A stretch of 64,000 nucleotides of DNA, taken from contig LMZR01000048.1 in NCBI GenBank assembly GCA_001567105.1, positions 1 through 64,000 of the forward strand, read 5' to 3'. This document shows, in pieces, positions 53,249 through 61,024 of this stretch. Each line of letters opens with the position of its first letter. The stretch's first letter is position 1. The stretch is from Chloroflexi bacterium OLB14. Its GTDB lineage: Bacteria; Chloroflexota; Anaerolineae; Anaerolineales; Villigracilaceae. The notes beneath the pieces are model-generated. The model was not told where the DNA came from. It worked only from the letters and a program-made list of their open reading frames with translations, and searched no databases. Made by a program: the position numbers and the translations under genes.

Positions 53249-55000
53249 ATGAAAAAAGAAAACTTCCTCTTATCAGCAACCAAGACCGGGCTAGTCGGAG
53301 GCGCAATCGCTATTTTCTTATGCCTAATTGGCATGGTAGAAATCTTCAACAAACGAGATGTCATTCAAGGAATCGTTACACTTGGGCAATTCGTCTGGCT
53401 GGCAACCGCCGTTGGTGCTGGCTACACCGCCTCACAACAGACCTCCCACCTGCTTAATGGAAAAAAACCTGCTCAAAATCTGACAGCAGGTGCCCTAGCT
53501 GGTTTTTTCTCTGCCGCACTAACTGCCTTTCTAGTATGGCTTGGTAGCCAAACTGATTTACGAGCAATCTTCATCAACGCATCTCCTGCTCTTTATGAAT
53601 TGCTCACTTTTGGTAAAGGGCTAGCAGGTCTTCCACAACTCCTCATTATTGGCATAATTTCTGGCATAGTAGGAGCAACCTTTACATTACTACCAAAAGC
53701 CGTGCAACGCCCCCTATTACATGCTCTAATGATGCTCATTTTTATGGCATTATTTTCTGGCATCTTCCGTGTTGTTATGATCAATCAAGGTAACAAATGG
53801 GAAACTCTAGCAAAAAGCATTTTTAGTCAAACTGGTTTAACCCAGTTAGGCGGTTGGATTTTCATTTTAGGCACAATTGCAATTTCAGTTTTTTGGTCAA
53901 ATCGTGGCGAAGCCGTAAAAGCAAGTATGGCGCGTATGCCCAGCAAAGGAAAACTTTCATTACGCATCTTGGTATTCCTAATCATTGCAGTCATTGCCTT
54001 AGGCTTACCACAAGTTTCAGGACCTTTCATTGCTCAAGTTATCGTCATCATCAGCCTTTATATCCTCATGGGATTAGGCTTAAACATCACACTTGGTTTT
54101 GCAGGTCTACTTGATCTTGGCTTCGTAGCATTCTTCGCTGTTGGTGCTTATACAGTCGGCTTACTCACCTCCTATGGACCTTTCGGCTTGCAACACATCT
54201 CCTTTTGGGTTGCTGTGCCTATCGCTGTATTAGTCTCTATGGCATTTGGTGCATTCTTAGGCTTACCAGTTTTAGGCGTGCGCGGTGATTACCTTGCCAT
54301 TGCTACATTAGGCTTTGGTGAAATTATTCGCTTATTAGCAGGCTCCGACTTTCTAGCTGGCTATTTCGGTGGACCTCAAGGCGTAATTGGTATTCAAAAA
54401 CCCTGTTTAGGAGTTTTAGAACCCTTCATAAAATTAGATACGCCTCGAATTTGTGATGGTATCGAAATTGGACAAGGTGCCGCCGACCATTTCCTCGCAG
54501 GACCTGGAGGTATTTATTACCTTGCTATCATCAGTGCACTCTTAATTGCATTTGTTGCATGGCGCTTACGAGAATCACGCCTTGGACGTGCATGGATGGC
54601 AATTCGTGAAGATGAAGATGTAGCCGAAGCATTAGGTGTCAACTTAATCCAAACAAAATTATTGGCTTACATTCTCGGTGCCGCATTTGCTGGTTTAGGT
54701 GGCGCAATTTTCAGCGTATTAATCGGTTCTATCTTTGCCTCAAGTATGCAGTTACTCGTTTCAATTAACGTAGTTGCTTTATTAGTTGTCGGTGGTATGG
54801 GTAGTATTCCTGGCGTAATTGTAGGCGCCATTGCTCTCATCGGTTTGCCAGAACTCTTGCGCGAAGTATCTGAATTCCGCTACCTCATTTACGGAACTGT
54901 ATTAATTGTGATGATGCTCGCCAAACCAGAAGGATTATGGCCCTCACAAGCCACCAAACGAGAACTACACCATGAAACATCTGCTCAAGGAGGTGACTAA
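53249..55000 (+). CDS. livM: Liv-type ABC transporter permease LivM, long form
   Basis: The second permease. The 583-residue product is much longer than most LivM proteins (about 320-430). The extra N-terminal half (about 1-240) has several hydrophobic segments and no known motif; the C-terminal half has LivM landmarks: LGLNITLGFAGLLDLGFVAFFAVGAYT, GVRGDYLAIATLGFGEIIRLL, and the ATPase-contact loop ESRLGRAWMAIREDEDVAEALGVN. GGAGG precedes the ATG. The stop overlaps the livG start (TAATG), so translation is coupled. Whether the added N-terminal helices serve transport is unknown. Confidence 0.92.
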   Translation: MKKENFLLSATKTGLVGGAIAIFLCLIGMVEIFNKRDVIQGIVTLGQFVWLATAVGAGYTASQQTSHLLNGKKPAQNLTAGALAGFFSAALTAFLVWLGSQTDLRAIFINASPALYELLTFGKGLAGLPQLLIIGIISGIVGATFTLLPKAVQRPLLHALMMLIFMALFSGIFRVVMINQGNKWETLAKSIFSQTGLTQLGGWIFILGTIAISVFWSNRGEAVKASMARMPSKGKLSLRILVFLIIAVIALGLPQVSGPFIAQVIVIISLYILMGLGLNITLGFAGLLDLGFVAFFAVGAYTVGLLTSYGPFGLQHISFWVAVPIAVLVSMAFGAFLGLPVLGVRGDYLAIATLGFGEIIRLLAGSDFLAGYFGGPQGVIGIQKPCLGVLEPFIKLDTPRICDGIEIGQGAADHFLAGPGGIYYLAIISALLIAFVAWRLRESRLGRAWMAIREDEDVAEALGVNLIQTKLLAYILGAAFAGLGGAIFSVLIGSIFASSMQLLVSINVVALLVVGGMGSIPGVIVGAIALIGLPELLREVSEFRYLIYGTVLIVMMLAKPEGLWPSQATKRELHHETSAQGGD

Positions 55001-55818
55001 TGGCTGCCATCTTAACTGCTAAAAATGTCACAAAACGTTTTGGCGGGTTAGTCGCCGTAAACAATGTAGATTTTGAAATCCCAGAAAAATCAATCGTCAG
55101 CATTATTGGTCCCAATGGCGCAGGCAAAACAACTTTCTTCAACTGCATCACTGGTTATGCCAAAGCCGACGAAGGAAAAATTGTTTTTGATGGCACACCC
55201 ATTCAAAGCCAACGCCCCGATCAAATTTCACGCTTGGGCATTTCACGCACTTACCAAAACATTCGTCTATTTGCAGATATGACCGCGCTTGAAAATATCT
55301 TAGTCGGTCAACATATCTTCCTTAATTCTAGTTGGATCAGCGCAGTGCTAGGAACTTCATACGTTCGCAATGAAGAAAAAATGGCATTAGCCGAAGCACA
55401 ACGTTTACTAAACTTTGTAGATTTAAAAGGCAAAGGCGATTTACTAGCCCGCAACCTACCTTATGGAGCCCAACGCCGCCTCGAAATTGCCCGAGCCTTG
55501 GCAACGAAACCCAAACTCCTACTACTTGACGAACCCTCCGCAGGCATGAACCCACGCGAAAGCGAAGACCTAACAGCATTTATCCGCCACCTGCGTGATG
55601 AACTCGGCATTACCATCTTGCTCATTGAACATCACATGCGCGTGGTAATGGGAATTTCAGAACATATCACCGTGCTAGATTATGGACAAAAAATTGCTGA
55701 AGGCACGCCAAAAGAAATTCAAAATAATAAACAAGTTATTGAAGCTTATCTTGGGCGCGGTGCGGCTACCGAAGGTATGGATACCGCACACGAACGCTTT
55801 TCAAAAAAGGTGAAATAA
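55000..55818 (+). CDS. livG: Liv-type ABC transporter ATPase LivG
   Basis: One of two ATPases. The 272-residue product has Walker A GPNGAGKTT, the Q-loop in SRTYQNIRLF, signature GAQRRLEIARAL (a LivG-type variant of LSGGQ), Walker B LLLLDEPSAGMNP and H-loop LLIEHHMRVVM. GGAGG of the preceding livM end serves as the ribosome site. The C-terminal 20-30 residues (GAATEGMDTAHERFSKKVK) are a lineage-specific tail. It is followed 3 bases later by livF. Confidence 0.95.
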   Translation: MAAILTAKNVTKRFGGLVAVNNVDFEIPEKSIVSIIGPNGAGKTTFFNCITGYAKADEGKIVFDGTPIQSQRPDQISRLGISRTYQNIRLFADMTALENILVGQHIFLNSSWISAVLGTSYVRNEEKMALAEAQRLLNFVDLKGKGDLLARNLPYGAQRRLEIARALATKPKLLLLDEPSAGMNPRESEDLTAFIRHLRDELGITILLIEHHMRVVMGISEHITVLDYGQKIAEGTPKEIQNNKQVIEAYLGRGAATEGMDTAHERFSKKVK

Positions 55819-55821
55819 ACC

Positions 55822-56535
55822 ATGCCTCTTCTACAAGTTGAAAACATCCACACTTATTACGGAAACATCCACGCCTTAAAAGGGTTAAGTTTACACATTG
55901 AACAAGGCGAAATTGTGACATTAATTGGTGGCAATGGCGCAGGTAAAACCACAACCTTACGCACAATTTCAGGTTTGCTAAAACCTCGCGAAGGCTCCAT
56001 CACTTATGATGGTAAAGACTTACTCAAATACCCAGCCCACGAAGTCGTTTATAAAGGCATCTCTATGGTGCCAGAAGGTCGTGGCATTTTTGCTCGCCTA
56101 ACCGTAACAGAAAACCTTGAAATGGGCTCTTACAGTCGTAATGACAAAAACGAAATCCAACGCAATATGGATAGAGCCTTTACTCTTTTCCCCCGCCTAA
56201 AAGAACGCCGCACACAACTAGCAGGCACACTCTCTGGTGGTGAACAACAAATGGTTGCTATGGGTCGCGCTTTGATGGCAAGCCCTCGCGTTTTACTTTT
56301 AGATGAGCCTTCAATGGGTTTAGCTCCTGTTTTAGTTGAATTAATTTTCGATACCATTCAACAAATCAACAAAGAAGGCGTTACCATTTTATTAGTTGAA
56401 CAAAACGCTCTTATGGCGCTTTCAATTGCAAACCGAGGTTATGTTTTACAAACTGGCGAAATCGTACTCACTGACAAAGCTGAAAAACTAAAGAATGACC
56501 CAACGGTTCAAAAAGCTTATTTGGGTATTGAATAA
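55822..56535 (+). CDS. livF: Liv-type ABC transporter ATPase LivF
   Basis: The second ATPase. The 237-residue product has Walker A GGNGAGKTT, a Q-loop in SMVPEGRGIF, the canonical signature TLSGGEQQMVAMGRAL, Walker B LLLDEPSMGLAP and H-loop LLVEQNA. Short LivF-type length and the VPEGR motif distinguish it from LivG. It is 3 bases after livG and ends the core transporter. Together with livK, H and M it makes a full importer. Confidence 0.95.
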   Translation: MPLLQVENIHTYYGNIHALKGLSLHIEQGEIVTLIGGNGAGKTTTLRTISGLLKPREGSITYDGKDLLKYPAHEVVYKGISMVPEGRGIFARLTVTENLEMGSYSRNDKNEIQRNMDRAFTLFPRLKERRTQLAGTLSGGEQQMVAMGRALMASPRVLLLDEPSMGLAPVLVELIFDTIQQINKEGVTILLVEQNALMALSIANRGYVLQTGEIVLTDKAEKLKNDPTVQKAYLGIE

Positions 56536-56561
56536 ATTATAAACTTGATGAAAGGCACGCC

Positions 56562-57446
56562 ATGAGCAAAAACATAAAATGGATAATTCGATTTTCTTTA
56601 TCCATCGTATGGATTACTTTGCTAACTAGTTGCCTTTCATCAAATCATCAAATAAACGATATACAAACATCATCTAAAGATGATATGACCATGCTCTTCA
56701 TCCCTGCAGGAGAATTTATGATGGGGTCAGAAACAGGGTTGAAGGATGAGCAACCAGCCCACAAGGTCAGACTTGATGCGTTTTGGATGGATAAAACAGA
56801 AGTCACCAATGATATGTATCGCCTATGCGTTGAAGATGGTTCATGCAAATCACCATCCACTACAACATATTATGACGATCAAGAATTTGCAAATCATCCT
56901 GTTGTTTTTGTATCGTGGGTAGATGCAACAAATTATTGCACTTGGGCGGGGCGTCGCCTCCCCACCGAAGCCGAATGGGAAAAAGCCGCCACATGGAATG
57001 CAAGCACAAATCAAAAAACAGTTTACCCATGGGGCAATGATTATGGTTGCAAATTAGGTAACTTTGATGATGAAACGCAATTAGATGCTTCATTGATGCC
57101 AAACACAGAAATAAGTTGTGATGGATTCGTAAAAAGTTCTCCTGCGGGAAGTTTTCCTAACGGAGCAAGCCCTTATGGCGTGTTAGATATGGGCGGTAAT
57201 GTTTGGGAATGGGTGCATGATGCTTTTATTGAAGTTGACCCGCTAAGTGGCACAGTTCAAAACTACTATGCCATTTCACCTTATGAAAACCCAACAGGTG
57301 TTGACCCCGCCATTACCGAATATCGCGTTATGCGTGGTGGCTCATGGAATTTCATGTTTGGGTTTGGACGTTCAGCCTATCGCTTATGGTATGGCAAAGA
57401 TGATGTGTATGATGGCGTTGGTTTTCGTTGTGCCAGTTCAGAATAA
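56562..57446 (+). CDS. FGE/SUMF1-domain lipoprotein
   Basis: A 294-residue protein of the formylglycine-generating-enzyme (sulfatase-modifying factor) fold. A hydrophobic signal ends with lipobox LLTSC (Cys about residue 24), so it is probably a membrane-anchored lipoprotein. The body has FIPAGEFMMGSETGLKDEQPAHKVRLDAFWMDKTEVTNDMY, RLPTEAEWEKAATW, YGVLDMGGNVWEWVHD, and GGSWNFMFGFGRSAYRLWY...GVGFRCA. The active-site cysteines of true FGE cannot be assigned, so a binding role is as likely as catalysis. It sits 26 bases after livF with its own terminator, so it may be cotranscribed with the transporter. Confidence 0.85.
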   Translation: MSKNIKWIIRFSLSIVWITLLTSCLSSNHQINDIQTSSKDDMTMLFIPAGEFMMGSETGLKDEQPAHKVRLDAFWMDKTEVTNDMYRLCVEDGSCKSPSTTTYYDDQEFANHPVVFVSWVDATNYCTWAGRRLPTEAEWEKAATWNASTNQKTVYPWGNDYGCKLGNFDDETQLDASLMPNTEISCDGFVKSSPAGSFPNGASPYGVLDMGGNVWEWVHDAFIEVDPLSGTVQNYYAISPYENPTGVDPAITEYRVMRGGSWNFMFGFGRSAYRLWYGKDDVYDGVGFRCASSE

Positions 57447-57477
57447 ACTTACATAACAAAACAGATCAAAACAAAAT

Positions 57478-57511
57478 AGCGCAGAGGAGTAAAATTCCAT
57501 CTGCGCTTTTT
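57478..57511 (+). terminator. Terminator after the FGE-like gene
   Basis: The stem AGCGCAGA / TCTGCGCT, with a loop of about 14 bases that can pair further (GGAGT / ATTCC), is followed by TTTT. It marks the end of the liv-FGE unit. Confidence 0.8.
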
Positions 57512-57530
57512 GATACCGAAAGGAAGCCAA

Positions 57531-58511
57531 ATGTTAATACTCAAAGCCGAAGATGTAAAAACAACTGTCCCGATGAAAGAAGCGATAGAAGCGATGAAAA
57601 AAGCCTACGCCTCTTTATCTGACCGTTCAGCGGTTGTGCCGCAACGGATTCATTTATCTATCCCCGACAAAAATGCCATCAGTTTATTCATGCCTGCCTA
57701 CATGAAAAATAATGATGACGAAGCGTTAGCAGTAAAAGTTGTTTCGTTATTTCCAAACAACCCTGCCCGCGGACTTGCTTACATTCAAGCGGCAGTATTA
57801 GTGATTGAATCTGATACAGGGCGAGCAATGGCATTGTTAGAAGGGAGCACATTGACAGCCATTCGCACAGGCGCAGGCAGTGGCGCATCTATTGATTTGC
57901 TTGCGCGAAAAGATAGCAAAGTGTTAGCAATTTTTGGAGCAGGTCCGCAAGGTAAAACACAACTTGAAGCAGCATGTGCAGTACGAGATATTGAAAAAGT
58001 TTTTATTTATAATCCCACACAAGCGAAGGCTGAAAAATTTGTGGAAGAAATGTCTGTGATTCATAAAAATATTCATGTGGCTAAAAATCCTAAAGAAGCC
58101 ATTGAACAAGCGGATATTATTTGCACAGCCACAGGCTCAAAACAACCTGTATTTGATGATAAAGATGTAAAAGCAGGCACACACATCTCTGCTATTGGCG
58201 CATACACACCTGACATGCAAGAATTACCCATTGAAACAGTTGCTCGCTCAAAAATCGTTGTTGATTATTATGATACAGTCATAAGCGAAGCAGGTGATAT
58301 CGTCAAAGCTATGAAAGCAAATTTGATTACCGAAAAAAATATCCATGCTGAATTAGGTGAAATTGTTTTAGGTAAAAAAGTTGGCAGAGAAAATGATAAC
58401 GAAATTACATTTTTCAAATCTGTTGGCAACGCCGTGCAAGATGCAGTTGCGGCGCAAGTGGCGTTGAAGAATGCCAAGAAGATGAAGATTGGGCAAGAGA
58501 TAGAATTTTAA
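57531..58511 (+). CDS. Ornithine cyclodeaminase / mu-crystallin family protein
   Basis: An NAD(P)-dependent enzyme of the ornithine cyclodeaminase, alanine dehydrogenase (Ala type) and ketimine reductase family. From ATG 57531 (ribosome site AAAGGAAG) the product is 326 residues. It has [19 protein letters not shown] near the start, [35 protein letters not shown] (about 105-130), the Rossmann motif [14 protein letters not shown], and [13 protein letters not shown] and [14 protein letters not shown] near 200-230. The substrate cannot be decided from sequence. It is a separate unit after the liv terminator, so a link to amino-acid uptake is only positional. Confidence 0.88.
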   Translation: MLILKAEDVKTTVPMKEAIEAMKKAYASLSDRSAVVPQRIHLSIPDKNAISLFMPAYMKNNDDEALAVKVVSLFPNNPARGLAYIQAAVLVIESDTGRAMALLEGSTLTAIRTGAGSGASIDLLARKDSKVLAIFGAGPQGKTQLEAACAVRDIEKVFIYNPTQAKAEKFVEEMSVIHKNIHVAKNPKEAIEQADIICTATGSKQPVFDDKDVKAGTHISAIGAYTPDMQELPIETVARSKIVVDYYDTVISEAGDIVKAMKANLITEKNIHAELGEIVLGKKVGRENDNEITFFKSVGNAVQDAVAAQVALKNAKKMKIGQEIEF

Positions 58512-58519
58512 TGATTTAA

Positions 58520-58586
58520 TGTAGGTCACGCTTTTAGCGTGACGAATAAAAATAATAGAATAGTCACGTTACAAACGTGACCTACG
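58520..58586. repeat. Composite palindrome GTAGGTCACGCTTTTAGCGTGACG...GTCACGTTACAAACGTGACC
   Basis: Two hairpins, GTCACGCTTTTAGCGTGAC and GTCACGTTACAAACGTGAC, are joined by about 18 AT-rich bases. The architecture matches 27761-27827; a half copy lies at 63005-63030. It lies just upstream of cinA. Confidence 0.85.
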
Positions 58587-58597
58587 AAAAGAATATT

Positions 58598-59788
58598 ATG
58601 ACATCAGCAGAAATCATCACCATCGGAACAGAAATATTACTCGGCGAAATTGTAGATACCAACACACGCTACATCGCCAAAACACTGCGCGGGTTAGGCG
58701 TGGATTTGTATCGCACTATCACCATTGGAGATAATGTAGATCGAATCGCCAACGCAATTCATAATTCAATGGAACGTGCAAATATTGTCATCACCACTGG
58801 CGGGCTTGGACCCACCATTGATGACCCAACGCGTGAAGCAGTTGCAAAAGCAGTTGGTGTGCAAACAGAATTTCGTGAAGAGTTATGGGAACAAGTAGTT
58901 GAAAACATCGCGCGTTATGGACGCAAAGCATCTGAAAATCAAAAACGGCAAGCTTATGTTCCACAAGGTGCTATCGGATTAAAAAACCCTGTCGGCACTG
59001 CGCCATGTTTTATTGTTGAAAAACAGTTCCCCTCTCCCGATTTGGGAGAGGGGTTAGGGGTGAGGGAAAGCGTTGTTATCTCACTACCTGGTGTACCTGC
59101 TGAAATGGAACACATCTTGCATGAGTCAGTTATCCCTTATTTGCAAAAAAAGTTTAACCTTAATGAAATTATCAAAGTGCGTTTGTTGCATTGCGCAGGT
59201 TTAGGCGAAGGCGTGATTGACGAAAAAATAGCAGACCTTGAAACACTTAGCAACCCAACGGTTGGTCTCGCCGCGCACACAGGCATTGTGGATATTCGCA
59301 TCGCCGCCAAAGCAAAAAATGAAAGCGAAGCCGATAAGATGATTGATGAAATCGAATCGCAAGTTCGAGAAAGAATCGGCAATGTTGTTTTTGGTATTGA
59401 TGAAGATAAACTTGAAGATGTGACATTAAATCTTTTAGCAAAAAAAGGATTGACGTTAACCGCCATAGAAAGTGGACTTGATGGCTTATTAACTCGCAAA
59501 CTTAAACACGTCGCCTCACTACCTGACACTTCGACACGGCTCAGTGCAAGCCTGACACCTGATTCTTTACTAGAAGCCTTGCGCTTAACCCAAGCATCCG
59601 CCAAGACAGATGTTGCGGTTGGCGTATCAATTATCAGCGAGGAAAGAAGCGCAGTGATGGCGATGATCACACCCAAAGGTGAGAAGAGTCATAAAATCAC
59701 ATACGGAGGTCCGCCCAAGAGTCTTCCAAAATGGAGTGTCAATCTGACCATCAATTGGTTGCGCATGACGCTAGAGGAAATGGAATGA
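58598..59788 (+). CDS. cinA: CinA-family protein with two repeat insertions and a divergent C-terminal domain
   Basis: CinA proteins combine an N-terminal MoaB/MogA-like (COG1058) domain with a C-terminal NMN-deamidase domain. From ATG 58598 the product is 396 residues. The N-terminal domain has IITIGTEILLGEIVDTNTRYIAKTLRGLG, TTGGLGPTIDDPTREAVA and ISLPGVPAEMEHI. Between FIVEK and SVVISLPGVP, residues about 144-156 come from a palindromic repeat (FPSPDLGEGLGVRE), and about 309-319 (PDTSTRLSASL) from another. In the C-terminal domain the usual SCTGG is SGLDG, so deamidase activity is doubtful. The stop overlaps the M14 start by 4 bases. An ATG upstream option at 58577 (a GTG) is less likely. 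Confidence 0.9.
   Translation: MTSAEIITIGTEILLGEIVDTNTRYIAKTLRGLGVDLYRTITIGDNVDRIANAIHNSMERANIVITTGGLGPTIDDPTREAVAKAVGVQTEFREELWEQVVENIARYGRKASENQKRQAYVPQGAIGLKNPVGTAPCFIVEKQFPSPDLGEGLGVRESVVISLPGVPAEMEHILHESVIPYLQKKFNLNEIIKVRLLHCAGLGEGVIDEKIADLETLSNPTVGLAAHTGIVDIRIAAKAKNESEADKMIDEIESQVRERIGNVVFGIDEDKLEDVTLNLLAKKGLTLTAIESGLDGLLTRKLKHVASLPDTSTRLSASLTPDSLLEALRLTQASAKTDVAVGVSIISEERSAVMAMITPKGEKSHKITYGGPPKSLPKWSVNLTINWLRMTLEEME
59029..59066. repeat. CCCCTCTCCCGATTTGGGAGAGG palindrome in frame in cinA
   Basis: A hairpin plus GTTAGGGGTGAGGG tail encodes about 13 residues between conserved CinA segments. The intergenic relative is at 11334-11370 (reverse complement). Confidence 0.85.
59527..59556. 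repeat. CTTCGACACGGCTCAGTGCAAGC element in frame in cinA
   Basis: A short element of the CTTCGACA-GGCTCAG type encodes DTSTRLSASL within the CinA C-terminal domain. The sequence is bounded by short CTGACAC direct repeats on each side. Confidence 0.7.
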
Positions 59789-60756
59789 AAAAGAAAAAAG
59801 ATTCTTTTTGGGTCATGTTTGCGTGGGGATTAAATTTAATGGGCTTGTTTGCAATTCTTTTGGTGGTGGCGGCATATTTTTATTTGCAACCTGCGGCGGC
59901 ACAAACACCGCGCCCAATTTATACAATTACAGTGCCACCAACATTTACACAAGACCCATCTGTGATTTGGTTGCCAACCATTACACCGAATCCGCGCTCG
60001 ACTATGATCGTGGTGCAAACGCCCACGCCATTTGTGATTGAAAATTTTGCATTGCAAGCCAATGCGCGCATTTCGATTGCAGGTTATTCTGTTTCAAATA
60101 GACCCATTGAAGTTTATACATTTGGTAACGGCGAAAAAGAAAAAATGATTGTAGCAGGTATTCATGGTGGTTATGAATGGAATACAATTGCCTTGGCTGA
60201 TGAATTGATTCAATATATTTTTGATCATCCTGAAATTATCCCCAGTGATGTGACCTTGCACATTATGCGAAACATGAACCCTGATGGTGATGCGCGTGAT
60301 CACGGCATTGATGGACGAGTCAATGATCATGGCGTAGATTTGAATCGCAACTTTCCATCTAATTGGGTAGCCACATGGGATCGAAGTAATTGCTGGAATT
60401 TAGCACCCACAACTGGCGGAACAAGTGCAGGCTCTGAACCTGAAACCAAAGCCGTGATGTATTTTTTACAAAGCCATAATATTGATACATTGATTAGTTA
60501 TCATAGTGCCGCATTGGGAGTTTTCCCTGGTGGCGTGCCATGGGAAAAAGAATCGATTCAATTTTCTAAAGCACTTGCCAAAGCAACGGGTTATCCCTAC
60601 CCACCCATTGACATCGGTTGCGTTTATACTGGTACACTAGCAGATTATGCCGTTGATTTAGGAATCACGGCTGTGGATATGGAGCTCTCAACGCATAAGT
60701 CTACTGATTTTGAAAAAAACTTGAAAGCGTTGGAAGTACTTTTAAATTGGGAATAA
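59785..60756 (+). CDS. Membrane-anchored M14-family zinc carboxypeptidase
   Basis: From ATG 59785 (ATGA overlap with cinA) the product is 323 residues. A single transmembrane anchor (about residues 8-33: FWVMFAWGLNLMGLFAILLVVAAYFYL) is followed by a Thr/Pro-rich extracytoplasmic linker, so the enzyme faces outward. The peptidase domain has zinc-site text IVAGIHGGYEWNT (about 124-136), the second His region, HIMRNMNPDGDARDHGI, the substrate Arg-type motif VDLNRNFPSNW, SYHSAALG, and the general-base Glu near TAVDMELSTH. It probably trims peptidoglycan or peptides. Coupling with cinA is positional. Confidence 0.88.
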   Translation: MKKKKDSFWVMFAWGLNLMGLFAILLVVAAYFYLQPAAAQTPRPIYTITVPPTFTQDPSVIWLPTITPNPRSTMIVVQTPTPFVIENFALQANARISIAGYSVSNRPIEVYTFGNGEKEKMIVAGIHGGYEWNTIALADELIQYIFDHPEIIPSDVTLHIMRNMNPDGDARDHGIDGRVNDHGVDLNRNFPSNWVATWDRSNCWNLAPTTGGTSAGSEPETKAVMYFLQSHNIDTLISYHSAALGVFPGGVPWEKESIQFSKALAKATGYPYPPIDIGCVYTGTLADYAVDLGITAVDMELSTHKSTDFEKNLKALEVLLNWE

Positions 60757-61012
60757 CATCGGTGGTCGAGTAGTTGCGAGTAAAATGAGCAACGTATCGA
60801 GACCACAAGTTAAAAAGAACAGCCGCTAATTTCGCGGATTTTCGCTAATTGGTTCTTAAAAATCCGCATGAACATCGGTGGTCGAGTAGTTGCGAGTAAA
60901 ACGAGCAACGTATCGAGACCACAAGTTAAAAGTAAATAAAAAGTAAACCATAAAGTAGTGGTTTCGATACGATACTCGCTATGCTCGTGTCTACTCAACC
61001 ACCGAGTATATA
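60757..61012. repeat. Pair of 61-bp direct repeats plus an inverted partner
   Basis: CATCGGTGGTCGAGTAGTTG...AACGTATCGAGACCACAAG occurs at 60755-60815 and 60871-60931 with one difference (ATGAGC versus ACGAGC). A related inverted copy (GTTTCGATACGATACTCGC...CAACCACCGAG) is at 60958-61006. Between them lies a GCGGATTTTCGCTAATT type repeat (60820-60870). Confidence 0.85.
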
Positions 61013-61024
61013 TAAGGAGAAATT

